Shown here: positions 1 through 13,463 of the stretch, piece after piece
Position numbering within the stretch: the stretch's first letter is position 1
How the letters are laid out: each line of letters opens with the position of its first letter
Source: Pyxicephalus adspersus
Lineage: Eukaryota > Chordata > Amphibia > Anura > Pyxicephalidae
Length of the DNA stretch: 64,000 nt
Direction of reading: 5' to 3'
NCBI RefSeq assembly: GCF_032062135.1
Contig: NC_092860.1
Location: 1,783,100-1,847,099, forward strand
Position numbers and translations under genes: made by a program
Notes under the pieces: generated by a model
The model's database searches: none
What the model was told of the DNA's origin: nothing
Seen by the model: only the letters and a program-made list of their open reading frames with translations

Positions 1-108
1 AGGACTCTGCTCCTTCCTCTATAACTCTCCTCTCCTGAAATACTCTGCCCTGCTGAAGGACTCTGCTCCTTCCTCTATAACTCTCCTCTCCTGAATAAAT
101 ACTCTTAG
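1..108 (+). repeat. Tandem repeat, period about 57 bp, two units
   Basis: AGGACTCTGCTCCTTCCTCT, ATAACTCTCCTCTCCTGAA appears at 1 and again at about 58. The array may extend before the window. Confidence 0.85.
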
Positions 109-1252
109 GGATTGTTGTTATTGCCTTGTCCAATGTCCTCTCATTAGTTTAGAGTTGAGGAGAAAAGGAAGCCTGACCTGTGTCCCATTCATCCCAGATC
201 CGGTATATATTGCAGGCTGTGTTGTAATGGTGCGGTTGTGTAAAGTTTACTCAGCACCGTTGTGAACATTCCTCTTGTTTACTTTCCCCATTCAGAAATT
301 TCTTCCTGTGACTTTGCTCACAGTAAGTGTAGAGCGGAAGTGTTGTCTGAGAAGGGCTCTGAATAGGATTTGGATTTCAGGAAGTGCCGGTGTCTTACTC
401 AGCTACAACATTATTGGCTTTGCATTGCATCTGATAAGAGGCTTCCTGCAAGGAATGATACGGAGACCCCATTCATGACTTCACTGGACTGCTGCTGCTA
501 TTTCTTGAATGTAGATTCAGCTTTTGTTCTGGTCAGTGTTAGGGTTTGGTGACCCCACATGATTATTGAGCTATAGGAATGTTGTACTGGCATTTGTCAA
601 CCTTTTGTGGTGCTACTCGGCCATAACTCCGGCTAAAATCATTCAGAATACACAAGTTTACCATTGGAGAAAAAAAATGTCAAAAAGGAAGTCCAGAAAC
701 AGTAGCACTGGGACTTGATTGGGTTCTTCTTATGTGCTCACAGTACAGTTTAGGAAAGAGCAGCCTGATTGGTCAAAAGAAGGGGGCGGGACTAAGATAT
801 AATTTCAGCTGCTCATTTATAAATCTATTCATAATACAGGGTTCCTCCATAAATTGCTAGGGGTTCCCTAAACTGTGGCTGATGAAACATTTTGATTTAA
901 GGAAGTCTGCAGACAATACCACTTGGTAGATCCAGCTGCATGATTTTAATGTTTCGCTGTCGCTTAGTCTGTGTACACACGCTGGATGTTTCTCGCCCGA
1001 TATAAATAGCTGGGCTTGTCTCAGGCGACAATCTGACATTTGTAATGCGGTCGTCCGGTGTTGGTGATGGATCCATGAACGACCCCAATACAAGTCAAAG
1101 GAGAAGAGCACAGCGGGGTTCCACTCGATCGTTTCACCTTCTTCATAGAAAGAACGCCACTGTATGTACAACGCTTATTCATTCATCTGCCACTCTCACA
1201 ATCTTTACTGATTGTTTCCAGCGACAAATATTGAACACTGCCTTAGCTTAGG

Positions 1253-1391
1253 TATTATTAAACAGGATTTATATAGCGCCAACATAATACGCAGCGCTGT
1301 ACGTTAAATAGGGATTGCAAATGACAGACTAATACAGACAGTGATACAGGAGGAGAGGACCCTGCCCCGAAGAGCTTACAATCTAGTAGGT
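1253..1391 (-). repeat. L2-type 3' tail
   Basis: AACAGGATTTATATAGCGCC, GCAGCGCTGTACG and CCCTGCCCCGAAGAGCTTAC, the reverse of the L2 end seen in 28358-29292. Confidence 0.8.
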
Positions 1392-1420
1392 ATACTTTTA
1401 TATATGCCCATAACTCCTTT

Positions 1421-1570
1421 CAGTATTCTACGTATAAAGTTTTTCAAGCCAGGTGGAAAGAAATTGTGGTTGAGGCCTCTGTATTCTGAACCAACTTTTC
1501 AGTAACCACCCGGCTGCTTTACAAATTGCTTGGTAATGCACCCAGCTAAAGAGGGCTGGGGAGAATACTG
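1421..1570 (+). mobile_element. CAGTGTTC MITE copy 1
   Basis: Starts CAGTATTCT and ends GAGAATACTG. The core has CAACTTTTCAGTAACCACCC. The left flank CCTTT also appears one base after the right end. Confidence 0.7.
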
Positions 1571-1600
1571 ACCTTTTAATGCATTTATGGGCATTTTATT

Positions 1601-1719
1601 AATATTATTAAACAGGATTTATATAGCACCAACATATTATGTAGCACTGTATATTTAATAGGGGTTGCAAATGACAGACAGATACAGACAGTGACACAGG
1701 AGGAGGACCCTGCCCTGAA
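1601..1719 (-). repeat. L2-type 3' tail
   Basis: Same family as 1253-1391: AACAGGATTTATATAGCACC and ATGACAGACAGATACAGACA; shorter. Confidence 0.8.
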
Positions 1720-4700
1720 TCAATAGAAATGTTTATAGGTGTTTACAGGCAGCAACAAAATTAAAATGCTGCAAGAAGCTTTTTCTTTAAAGCTCAGAAA
1801 TGCTGGGGAAACAATGCATGCAGACAAATCCTTATGTCTTGTTTTTTTTTCTAAAGTGATTTTCGTAGGGGTTCCATAAAACCTGCAAATTTAAAGACTG
1901 GTTCCTCAGTGGTGAAAAGACAGGTTTTATCTTGTCCTCAATTTTTTAAATTTTCTTTTATTGTAGAAAATTCAGGAAAAAATTTGAAAAGTTTTTCAGT
2001 TCACATTTGCATTCTTTCAAAGTTCAGCAAGTGCAATTTCCTGGAATTCTTTTTACACTGACTGTAGGGTAGGGGTGGGGGGAATTCATTGAACATGGGG
2101 TGGGGCAGTGGCACAGTTTTGTGTTTTAGCTGCAGAAATCAGGCTTGTAGTGAAAATCTCTGACCTGATGTATTCTGACTTCTGACATTTCACCTGCAGT
2201 TTAAACAATCAGGACCTGAAAAATTGCAGGACTGCAGTGGTAATGCACAGCAGGGCAGGAAAGGTCACTGTGTGATTTGTCTTTATATTTATGTATTGGT
2301 CACAAAGGACGTAACATTTGTTTCTCAGTCTTTTCTGATGCGCGCAATCTCCTCCTGCATGAACGCCGCCTTGTTCTTTGCCTCGTCTGCCTTTAGCAGC
2401 AGAACTTGTGTTTACAAGCCAGCGGCGTACTGGTCTCGGCCTGCACACTTCCTCTGGCATCAGTTCCGTCTCTTTGGCTTCAGCAATCTTTGTTTTCACC
2501 CAGTCAAAGCTGGGAGTGTTAGAGCTGCAGACAGAGCCAGCTTGTTGTAAGATTAGGAACGCTTAGGGATCGGGAGCAAGACTCTGCCGAGACATGCGGC
2601 TACTTATATTCTCAATAACACATTGATGGGCTGGGTAAATCCAGTCTAGACTGTGTGTGTGCGCTCGCACATGTGTGTGTTATGCTGGAACTTGTGGTGG
2701 TCTTGCATAGTCGGTATGGATAGAAAGCATTTCAACCCAGGCTATGGAGCATGAAGAATCCGTGCAGAAACTTAGAGAAGCACCACTAAATCTGTAAACT
2801 CATAATTCTTTTTTGTAGCTGAATTCCATTCTTCAGTCTGCTCGGTCCAATTACATCACACATAGCTTCTCATTAGAAGCTGCAACAAGTCAAAAGACCA
2901 GATCTCGGAGAAGTCCCCCTCCTCCCTTCCCCACCAGTCCCGGACTGGCTCTGGTCTGCCCCTTTCATTCACTGGATTTCATTCACAGGGGCTCAGCGTC
3001 AGGAAGCTATGTACAGCACCATTCTGTTCCCTCCCACCAGCCGTGATCTTTCTGCATCGCACAGACACCCAGGTTGCCGAGTCTAAACAAAAGTATTTAC
3101 TAAAAACTAAAAAGTACATTTAGTATATTGCTGAGGGAAAGTGAAAAGGAAAGGCAAATATTGGCCTTTCTTTAAGGGTATTTACTCTTCAAAGAAACTG
3201 TTCACTTAGCTTGGGTATTAGGATAAAACTGTGTTCCAACCAGTAATCCAGTCGTGTGGAAAGTTCTAATTTTTTATTTTATTTCCCTTTTCTGTAAAGG
3301 ATATTATCAGAGTGAACACTTACTTTGCTGCATGAACATCCTCTATTATAGTAAAAGGCCCCTCTGTGTGCCTGCAATGTCCTGATGGTATCACTTGCAC
3401 ATTTGAACCTCCCGCGCAGCCACCTTCCCCAGTCCTGCTGAACTGGGGAAATGGTTAAAGGCCTCGTCAGTAACCCCTTCAGACCCAGGCCACTTTTTAT
3501 TTCTGCATTTTATTTTTCCTGCACTGAAATTGCATGGATTAGCAGTGGGAGTGTCCGCATTGTGCGGCGCTGACAGTCTGCTTCTAAGTGACGTCAGATA
3601 TTAAAACATTCCACATAGTTTGTGGTTCCTGTAAAATGTTTCTCCCGGCCTGGGACCGGTGTATGCAGGATAACATTACAGATCAGTGTATACTGGCAGC
3701 TCCTCACAGAGGTCTCAGGAGAAGACACAAGCCAACACATAAACTTTCTTTGCTTCTAGGAAAAACTTCCCCACTTTAATCATATTCTTGGAATTATTTC
3801 TTTCCTGGCTCTGGCGTTTTGTGCTCACTGCTACATTCTCAATGTTTTCATTCTGCTTGGTCAGAACTCCATTGCTGTGCATATAGAAAGCTTGTAAATT
3901 AGTGATACCTTAAAAACTTAATAAGCTAACATTTGGGATGGATTGGATCTCTACCAGGCTCACTCTGATACTTTATATATGAAAGGAAAAAAAAAGAATA
4001 GTATTAAGTACTATAAATAAAATACACACAAAATATTTCTTGTTACTATTGTTCTTTTGATTGGGCAATGAACGAGCAGCAGCATACTGATTTCATCCTC
4101 CTCTTACTCTGTGTTCTTGTAGTTTTTGCAGCAATACAATGATTGTCACCCAACTAGTTGACTGCACACAAATTGTATGTCTTGCATTCTCCAGGCCAGC
4201 TGTTTTTGAGAGATCAATCATAGCGGAACTAAAAAAAAAAAATTAAAAAAATCACGCTTACCTTTACTTCCGCAGATCCTTCAATCCCCTTAAAACTGTC
4301 TTCAAATTGGTCCCACTGTCCATATTTCCTCCCTCTTCCCAACGCTGCACCAACATCTTTCTCCTTTATGCTTTTTCTGCCTACATCACCCGATCTTGCA
4401 TTGCGCAGGCGTGAAATCAGGTGACGTATTCTGCTGTATTTGTAAAATAAAGATGCCAATCTCTGTGCGTGCATGAGATTGGCACTTTTTTTGATGACTG
4501 AAAGCCCCTTCTGCTCATGCCCGAAGCATCCTGGGATACTTACATCACATAACCAGAAGGCTTCAGGATGCTCCTTCTGCACAAGCCTGGGATGCGCATG
4601 CTTGTGTGGCGGTAAAGACTGATTGGGAGGGGTTTAGATTTTTTTTTTTTTTCCTGCGTATGATGAAGTGTATGATTTTCTGGGCTCTCTTTCTTACTTG

Positions 4701-4765
4701 CAACTCTCACCATCATTGTGTGAGCCGCTCTGAAATAATTGTGCATTAGATTCAAGCTTCAACTT

Positions 4766-4838
4766 CCTGAGAACGCAGCCAATCCGATCACTAGAGACCG
4801 GTGACATCACAGAGACGCTTCATATTCACAAAAATGCT
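4766..4838. repeat. Family E dispersed repeat
   Basis: GAGAACGCAGCCAATCCGAT, AGACCGGTGACATCACAGAG and ACGCTTCATATTCA, shared with 32108-32226. Confidence 0.65.
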
Positions 4839-4875
4839 TCCAATAAATATAATAAAGCCTAGGAACTTGTCATGA

Positions 4876-5067
4876 CAATGTTTCTCAAACTTTTTACAAC
4901 TGGGGGAACTCTTGAAATAACTTTCAGATCTTAAGTAATCCTCTGCAATAATTACTATATCCACAGCTTCGGAGTATATTAGCGTGGTGGCCATTGGGAA
5001 GAATGTTGCCCTTACAGATAGCCCAAAAGGCACAAACTTATCAAAGAACCCTGCTTGAGAAACACTG
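4876..5067. mobile_element. Short hAT-like MITE
   Basis: Ends are CAATGTTTCTCAAACTT and TTGAGAAACACTG, typical hAT MITE termini. The body (GAACTCTTGAAATAACTTTC) is shared with 13025-13296. No clear target duplication was seen. Confidence 0.7.
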
Positions 5068-5790
5068 ATGTCGAAGATTTAGTAAATGTCACGTTTTCCC
5101 TTTAAAATATCCATTTTCATCATGGTGCCGGCTGTAAGGAGCTGGTGGGGTATATAGTGGCACTCAAGGTTCCAACAACGGTAAAAAGAAAATATAAAAC
5201 AAAACCTCTGCCAGTAAAAAAAAAAGTGGCTTAGACTTCAGCATTAATAAAAGCATTTTATTGACCGTTTCCATTGCATTTGTAGGGCTACCATCCCAGC
5301 ATTTTGTTTTAGATTTTGTTGCATTTTTATTTTCGTTTTCTAAGAACATTGCTGGAAAGCAGGGAGGGAGTGTGTGGGTTCCTGCACCGGGCTGTAAAGC
5401 GTAGCAGCGTCTTTCCTTCCTGCTGTGGCTTCTGTAATGTGGGCAGCCTGGCGCGTCATGAAATGTCCTCCTCCCCTCTGCCTGCACATGGCCTACTTCT
5501 GGGGTGATAAATAGCAGCATACAGAAGGCCGCACGCAGGAACATGTTGTGAGGCCAACCAAAAATAGGCCTTGTGTACGAGAAGTGGGAGAAGTGCTTAA
5601 AATTGGTGCAGGAGATTGCCTGGGGTTACAGGCCAAATCTTCCATCTGATTCACTTTATGTGCGGATTACTTGTGTTTTACTCATGACATCTTCCATCTA
5701 TTGCTGGTCTTTTATGTTCCATTATGTTTTGGAATTAGAGGTTGCTGCCTGCTTGAGATGCAGGTGTGCTTAAGCAATATTTGTGTATAT

Positions 5791-5829
5791 TTATATATAT
5801 ATATATATATATAACACACACACACACAC
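5791..5829. repeat. TA/CA microsatellite
   Basis: A TA run of about 11 units (5791-5812), then a CA run (5813-5829). Confidence 0.95.
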
Positions 5830-6667
5830 CTATTCAAAGTTATAAAAAGACAAAACACATCAGATGAAGAATTGAGCTATGACCCATAGTACAGATCCTA
5901 TGTGCACTATTTGTAGCTCCTATTTACTGTACTGCCCTGCATAATATGTTGGTGCTTTATCAATCCTGTTGAATATTAGTTGAATATTAATGTTACATTA
6001 TAATCCTCTTTGGGTTAGATCATCCAGTGAATGACAAATCATCTGCACAGCGATTTCGTCTTTGCAATAAAACAACATTAGAAGACCCTCCAGTTTTTGT
6101 TTGCAACCTGCTCCGCACATTGGAGTTGTGGTTAGACGGCACCTCTGGTTTTCTTTTGCTTAGGGGGGCGTATCGACAAAGCTTTTCTTTGGAAGTGAGA
6201 GTGTTCAATGTCTGCACTCCATGTGGCTATATTCATGCAGTCACGTACTTGGACCTCAGCTTTCCTGAACTTACGACCTTTATTGCCCTGGGGCTTTAGC
6301 TGTTTGGTCCCTCCAAAGAGGATATGTTTAGAGCATTTCTTGTGACAGGACAATTCTTTCGGGGAATTTGATGCGGGAGGGTTTCATTCAGGGAAGTTTA
6401 TTAGGTCTATAAGTATTAAAAAAAAAAAAGAGTCCCAGCATTAAGGTTGAGGTGTCATTTTTGGGGAGATCTGCAAATCTTTTGTTGCCGTAACATATAA
6501 ACATTGATTGTTATGCATGCATGCTGTCCATTGTTAGGACTGATTGGCTCTTTGTGCTGCTTCGCTTTCCCTAAGCCTTAGCACTCTGTACAGGGACTGA
6601 AAGCGTCTGAGACTAGATCACATTCAGGTATTTGCACTGCAGAATATGTCCAAGCTATATATGTAGT

Positions 6668-6957
6668 ATTGGGCAGCACTGTTGTCCCAGGTTCGAATCT
6701 CTACCATCTGCATTGAGTTTGCAGGTTCTCCCCGTGTTTGTGTGTTTTTCCCTCCAGGTTTCTTCCCACATTTCAAAATCATGCACTAAGGTTTATTGGC
6801 TTCCCCCAAAAATTTACATTAGACTGTATTAATGACATATGACTGTGGTAGGGACATTAGATTGTGAGCTCCTTTGAGGGACAGTAATATGACTATGGCG
6901 TTTTTACAGCGCTGCGTAATATGTCAGTGATATATAATAATATTGTGTAATAATAAA
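6668..6957 (+). repeat. V-SINE (tRNA-derived SINE with L2-type tail)
   Basis: GGGCAGCACTGTTGTC leads to a B-box-like GGTTCGAATC, then the vertebrate V-SINE core TTTGCAGGTTCTCCCCGTGT. The tail has TTAGATTGTGAGCTCCTTTG and CAGCGCTGCGTAATATGT, then TA-rich repeats. Confidence 0.8.
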
Positions 6958-7461
6958 CAACTCAGCTATAGTAAATGGCCACTGCAAATTATGCATTACG
7001 GTAATCATACATCTATATATTGTATATAAATTGATTCCGTATTCACCATGCGTCGTGTGAATGTGCTGTTCTCTGTGTGTTTTGACGTTGGCCTCTTTGG
7101 TGCCTCCGCTAAGGCCATGTATTGGAAAGTTGGTGACAGATTGGCTGCAGTAAACAAACTCTATTCCCCGAGCTGCAATTAAACCTTTTCCTTGTTTCCA
7201 CCTTCCTGCAGCTGTCCCCAAATCTCAGCGCTGCTGGGTAGAGCGAGACGTGTAAAATGTGCTTGCATGGCTTGTGTATTCTCATGTTATACCACACATG
7301 TTATACCACGGATCTTCTTCTACAACTTGCTGAAACTTTCATTTCTGTCTTTATACCACAGGCTTCTTTTATATTACAACTTTAAAGCCAAACTGGATAA
7401 CTTTAAAATTGCACAAAAAAGCATTTTCAATGCCTGCTTGTAGCTGTTTTCCTTTCCATAC

Positions 7462-7616
7462 CAGTATTCTCTCCAAAATATTTTAAAACTCGGTGGGAAG
7501 AAGCTGTAGGCAAACAATGACCATGTATTATGACCCAACTTTTCAGTAACAGCCGACTGGTTAGTGAAAAGTGCCGGGTGGTGCGCCCAGCTAAGAGGGG
7601 CCAGGGGAGATCACTG
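7462..7616 (+). mobile_element. CAGTGTTC MITE copy 2
   Basis: Starts CAGTATTCTC and ends GAGATCACTG. An exact 5-bp direct repeat CATAC flanks it (7457-7461 and 7617-7621). Confidence 0.8.
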
Positions 7617-8499
7617 CATACATTTTTATTGACTTGTGTCTCGTCACATTCCCTTCCCTCCCTCAATGGCATAGCCCCATCTTCTACGAGTTTGTGATCT
7701 CTTTGCTTGCCCAAATCTACCACCCAAACATACATAACCTTTTATGTATCCCTCCCATTGTCTAATACTTTCTCTACCTCTCAGATTGTTAATAATAATG
7801 TAGAAGTTCCTCTATCATTGACCAGCTTTCAAGGGGTCTATATTAAGGATAGCCGATGTCTGCAACATCAGACAGTGCAGTTCATAGGAGTTTAGCTCCA
7901 GACTAGGTTGGGATGAAGTGTCTGCTCATGATTGTCCCCTGCAGGAACGTGAATGACTGTTCATGTACTATTTTCAATGGCCAGTTAGCCTTAGGGTACC
8001 CCTAGACATGAGACTGGACGTGGATATTGGTCTATAATTTCCCATAACGTTTATCTCTTCCTATTAGGAGCAACTGGAGCGGCCATGTTTGTGTGCACAA
8101 CATCTGATTCTTGTGGTTCAATATGGTTGGATTGTGTGCATGCTTTTGAATGGCCCTAAACGTTGTGCATGGGTTTATTCTATGGCTATCATTGGGTCCA
8201 TGCATGCCTTAAAGGCCATTGGTTTCCCCTGTGCTATGAAGGCATATATATTCATTAACCTGTGACCCCACCATGTGTTGTCTCCAGCTCTATTGTGCAG
8301 TGAATGTGCAGGAGCTTTTTGCATTCGGCCAAATGCTCATTCATGGAAACATAGAGGGTGAACGCTGGGGGGAAGACTACATCCATTTATTCATTGTCCT
8401 GAAGACCTTTGTCACTTGGATGGAGAATGATGAACAATCCAAAATGTTACATTTATCCACAGGCAGACCTTCTAACCATTCCCTACTCTGTAGTTAGTA

Positions 8500-8667
8500 C
8501 AGTGTTCTCCCCGGCTGTTTTTAGCGGGGTGCACCACCCGTCACTTTTCAGTAACCACCCAGCTGTTTCTGTATGGTTACTGATAAGTTGGCTCACAATA
8601 CAGGGGCTGTCATCCACCTACAGTTTCCACCACCCAGCTTTAAAAAGAAAATCTGGGTTGAGCACTG
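8500..8667 (-). mobile_element. CAGTGTTC MITE copy 3
   Basis: The only FOXK2-intron copy in the opposite orientation: CAGTGTTCTCCCCGGC at the left, GGGTTGAGCACTG at the right. Flanks TAGTA and TAGTG match at 4 of 5. Confidence 0.8.
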
Positions 8668-9535
8668 TAGTGGTAAGCTCATTTAAACACAAAGAGCAAG
8701 AAAGGACAAACTCCATGCAGTGGAGGAATTCAAACAAATCTCTCCATTGGCTCCAAATAAATGTCCTGGATTTTGTTTTGATCACACCAGTCTTCATTTC
8801 CCATCTGAATGCAAAGTTTGTAAATGTCCCCCGTTGTGGTGAATTTCCACTTCATTGTGTTTGTAGAACTGAGTGCAGCTGCTTTCTCTGCACTGTGAGC
8901 ATTGCTGCTGATTACTGCCCACACACTACATCAGTATTTCTGCAGGACTGAATGATATTCTGAAGAGTACAAATAGGGACATCAATGAAAATCAAGCAAG
9001 GTGATGATGGGGTTTAATGCAGCAATCACTTCTTGCAGCATTTCTGCCATCACCATGCAGTTGCATATCAGTGGATTTGTGACCCAGCTGTGCAGGGGAA
9101 AAGTTTTGTTGGGGCTATCACTGATTTACTTTTTTAGTGTGGTTGCATTATTTCTGCACAATGATGAAAATGTTTTGCATGATCCCTTTGTGTCCGAGCC
9201 TGGGTTTTATTGTCTTAGGACTGGGGCACCAGCAGTGCAGCCTCTTTGTGCATTACTTGCAGCAATTATAGATTTATATCACAGGGCGTGCAGTACCATT
9301 GCATGCTGATATGAGTAGAAATACATTTCTTCTGTTGGTGAGCAGATTGCCGCTTTGTGTTGTGAGGTGCAATCGTTGTATGTCGGCCTTCAGGAAAGAT
9401 TATGTAATGAGATCACGGAGAGAGGATGACAGGAAACTTGTGAGGGGGAAGAAGAGGATTGCACTGACCACAGTGACAAACCAATACAGCTTGTATGTCT
9501 CCTCCCCAAACCTCACATACAGAGCTAAAGATGTT

Positions 9536-9905
9536 TACGTTATTGGTTTATATAGCTCTGACATATACCGCAGCAATGTACAAAGAACATAGAGCTGATC
9601 CTATCATCTCTGTACAGAGGACCTGACACTCTAATGTACCCCACAGTCGCACACCATTATACATTTATATAGCTCTGACATATACCGCAGTGCTGTACAG
9701 AGATCACTGAGCCAGTCCCATCAGTCTCTGTACAGAGGAGCTGACACTCTAATGTCCCCCCACAGTCACAGCTGTACAGAGATCACTGAGCCAGTCCCAT
9801 CAGTCTCTGTACAGAGGAGCTGACACTCTAATGTCCCCCCACAGTCACATACTATTAATATACATTTATATAGCTCTGACATATACCGCCGTGCTGTACA
9901 GAGAA
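9536..9905 (-). repeat. Family B SINE/L2-tail repeats, three adjacent copies
   Basis: TATAGCTCTGACATATACCG, CAGTGCTGTACAGAGA and CAGTCTCTGTACAGAGGAGC occur three times (about 9536-9655, 9656-9770 and 9771-9905). The tail resembles the L2 type (GCTGTACAG), but the body differs. Confidence 0.8.
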
Positions 9906-11008
9906 CACTGAGCCATGGATATAATATAAAGTATGGTAGAACATTCTGTATCTTGCAATTCACAGCCATTGGGGAGAAGTGATGTTACTTTGCCCTTTGT
10001 TTTCCATGGTGCTGCAGTATAACACGTCTGCTCTTGCAGTGTTTGTTTTGTAAAATGTGGCAACACGCAGCATACCCGGGGCCACATTTCATAATTCGTC
10101 TCCTTCTCAACAACATACAATGAGGGTGTTCCTCCTTTAGGTGCTCCGGCTGTTGCTGGAGCGCCGCCTGTAAGCGGACACAACTATCACTCCCTATGGT
10201 GGGAGTATCGCTGACACCTCCACAGACCTCCAGTTGTTTCCTTACTTTCTGTATGGATCGGCACGATTTACCTCCAACATACCCCAATGTCATTTGCCGT
10301 AACATTTTCTAAGACGGGAGGAGGCTGGGGGTTTGTGGGCCTTTAGGTTCATTCTCTCTACACCCCCCCTCCACGCCCAGTGTCCCCTAAGCTGTTTCCC
10401 CCCTCGGTTTCCGGGAATGCTGGCGCTGGTAGTGGTGCGTGTTGTATTTCAGCTCGGAATGTTTGCATTGTGTCACACAAAGCTCAATACCTCCAAACAG
10501 ATTGAGCTTTGTACGCCCGAAGGGTTCAGCAACGTGACAGCACTGGAAATATGAGTTTGTTTCTAGGGAACCGAGCAGCCTTGCTGAATGGTAGCCCCGG
10601 TATTACTTTTATTATTATTAAACAGGATTTATATTTCTTTGTATATTCCCCACAACTGCTTCTTGTAAACCCCACATTTGTCATCTTTACAAATCTTCCC
10701 CATGAGCTCCTACAACACCAGCAATAAAGAAATGTTGGGTTTGTGTTTTATTTCCTTGAATGTATTTCATTCTGTGATCAGTGAGAAAATACAGGAAGTC
10801 AGCTGTTTGCAGAGAAATCTCTTCCTTCTGGGTCAGAGATTTAACCCTGATATGTAACCCCATCATAAACATTTGTGCTGCGGTTATAATTCAGTGAAAT
10901 TCAGGAAACCTTTTGTGTGCGTGCAGTGGGCAGACATCTGTTTGCTTGAAATTTTCTCCTGGGCTGTGGAAACCTCAAAAATTATATATTTTTTTCTGCT
11001 GCTGATCT

Positions 11009-11030
11009 CCCCCCCCCCCCCCCCCCCCCC
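11009..11030. repeat. C homopolymer (22)
   Basis: Uninterrupted run in FOXK2 intron 1. A shorter G run lies at 12436-12451. Lengths may be assembly-sensitive. Confidence 0.9.
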
Positions 11031-11644
11031 ATGCCTTGTTTTGCAGCCATCTTGGTAGAAGCAGAGCTTTGTTTTATCATGTTGGAGCTGCCCACTTAAT
11101 GACTGGCGGGAGAAATATTCAAGAAGCAGCAGGAATGATTCACAAAGACTCACAATGAATGAATGAAGCCGATGCGTGCAGCACAGATTCCTTTCCAGCA
11201 TGCAGCACGGCAGTGACGTCACCGCATAGATTACACATTGTAAGCAATAGGAAGACAGATATGAGGAAAATCAATCCAATCAGGGCATTCCTAATCAATA
11301 TATTGATCACTTGTGCTGGTTCTTTATTTCGTCATTCAGCACGGAGTATTCCCACCAGCCAAAAAGATTGTTTTCTGTATTACATGAACGCAACACTGCC
11401 AGCAGTTTTTAGGAAATGCTCCTGACTGGTTTGATCTATTAATGCATGGCGGTAATCCAATACGTGACTAATATCAGGAAGACATTGATCATTTACTGGC
11501 ATTCATTGGCCAATGTATACCTGGCATTGCTAATTCTAGCAATCGGTCGTAGTGCCTCCCTCCTGTTTTTGCGTCAGGGTCTCTGCAATTTTAAACCTCT
11601 TCTTTACCCATTTAGGACAAAGCAAAGAGTTTGCAATAAACCCC

Positions 11645-11785
11645 ATTATTATTAATAAACACGATTTATTTAGCGTCAACATATTACGCAGCGCTGTGCA
11701 ATAAATAGGGGTTGCAAATGACAAACAGATACAGGCAGTGACACAGAAGTAGACCCTGTTCCGAAGAGCTTACAATCTAGGAGGT
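11645..11785 (-). repeat. L2-type 3' tail
   Basis: GCGTCAACATATTACGCAGC, GGTTGCAAATGACAAAC and GAGCTTACAATCTAGGAGG. Confidence 0.8.
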
Positions 11786-11994
11786 GGGGGAAGTAGCACA
11801 CAAAAGGAGGGTCCCAGCCATTGATATTCCTTTTCTCCATTAAGTTGACAAGAATTTCCTGTACTTCGGGAGCAGCATATGACTATTTCTCTAAGACTCA
11901 CAGACCTTACATTTGTTTGCTTTTCCCTTTGGGTTATTTTGAACAATCCAAAAACATACTGATTACAGCATTTACATTGTGTAGCTACATTGTG

Positions 11995-12070
11995 GACATT
12001 AGATTGCAAGCTCCTGTGGTGCCCATGGTTACAATATTCATTCTCTGAAGTGTTTATAAATAAAGGTTCC
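11995..12070 (+). repeat. Degenerate L2-type tail
   Basis: GGACATTAGATTGCAAGCTC followed by a TATAAATAAAGG-type end. Confidence 0.45.
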
Positions 12071-12500
12071 TAATAATTGTTCTTTAGTACTTTTTATAGG
12101 TGTCTTGCTGTATTTTTGGTCCGGCTGTCTCAGCAGTATGGCCGTAGGCTGCGAGGGGTGAATGTCCAATAAACAAAGCTGTATTGAATGAACAATGTCA
12201 GAGCCTCTCTTGTTCAGCAGTTTCCTCAGACTGGTCATTTACATAACCCAGCTTGAGAATTTGTCACTTTGCCTTTGCTGACAAAAGGCTAGTTCAGAGG
12301 TTCCTTGCAGACCGGAGTGAATGTGCCCGGCTGGGTAAGCAAAGTCGGATCATCTACAAGGCGGCTTAGGACCATAGGGCCCAGGAGATGTCAAGGACGC
12401 CCAGATATCAATATTACTGAACCAGAGCCAATGATGGGGGGGGGGGGGGGGAAAGATGTCAACCTGCCAATGTCTGTCCCTTCTGCAACATTTTCCTATC

Positions 12501-12812
12501 TTAATAATATTACACAATATTTATATAGTGCCGACATTTTATGCAGCGCTGTACAAAGTCTATAGTCATGTGACTAACTGTCCCTCAAAGGGGCTCACAA
12601 TCTAATGTCCCTACCATAGTCATATGTCATTAATACAGTCCAAGGTCAATTTTTGGGGGGAAGCCAATTAACCTAACTGTATGTTTATAGAATGTGGGAG
12701 GAAACCCACACAAACTTGGGGACAACTTGCAAACTCCATGCAGATATTGTCCTGGCTGAGTTTCGAACCTGGGGCTGCAAAGGCCAAAGTGTTAACCTCT
12801 AAGCCAAAGGAC
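12501..12812 (-). repeat. V-SINE
   Basis: Reverse copy. The tail with GCAGCGCTGTACAAAG comes first on the + strand, then GTGGGAGGAAACCCACACAA, AACTCCATGCAGATA and GTTTCGAACCTGGG. The tRNA-like head is decayed. Confidence 0.8.
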
Positions 12813-12901
12813 TCTTGATTCCAAGGCCCCATTTCCCCTGTTTTGTCATAATTCATTCCTATATGTAAAGGGTGAGATGTCTGTGGTATTGGGACATAGG
12901 T

Positions 12902-13008
12902 CCTCCTCCTTGGTCATTGTATGTATCTGTCTGATATTTACAGCCCCTATTTATTTTACAGCGCTGCGTAATATGTTGGCGCTATATAAATACTGTTAAA
13001 TAATAATA
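12902..13008 (+). repeat. L2-type 3' tail
   Basis: TTTACAGCGCTGCGTAATAT, GTTGGCGCTATATAAATACT and a TTAAATAATAA end. Confidence 0.75.
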
Positions 13009-13024
13009 CTTGCATTAGAGAGGG

Positions 13025-13296
13025 CAGTGTTTCTCAAAACTTTACCATGAGGGAACCCTTGAAATAACTTTCAGGTCTTCAGGGCCCGCCTTCTATAATT
13101 ACTATGTCCACAGTTCAAAGTACATTAGTGTGGTGATCAGTAGGAAGAATGCCTCAGACATTGCTGGTCAATTTGAAGAATGTCACGCTTACAGATAAAC
13201 TAATTATTGGGGCTCTTACTCTCTCTGACTTGAGAGGCACAAACTGCTCATTGGTCCAGGAACCCCTAGCGCCCTCTGGAGGAACCCTGGTTGAGA
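13025..13296. mobile_element. hAT-like MITE, longer relative of 4876-5067
   Basis: Starts CAGTGTTTCTCAAAACTTT and shares GGAACCCTTGAAATAACTTT and the TCCACAG segment with the other copy. The right end GGAACCCTGGTTGAGA lacks the last bases of the terminus. Confidence 0.7.
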
Positions 13297-13463
13297 TGGA
13301 GGCTGATATCCAGGACTAAAGCTAAATCCAAGCAGCTTTCCCAAAGTGATTACTGGCCCAAAACTTGCATAAAGCTTGATGAAGAATGACAATTTCTAGA
13401 TGTGGCTTCTCACGGAGGTCGATTCTCTATAATCTATGTCCTGCATCTATTCGGTGTACAATC

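Noticed and set aside
8409..8951. 180-residue ORF on the + strand
   Set aside because: Crosses a MITE copy and shows no domain or codon pattern; a chance open frame.
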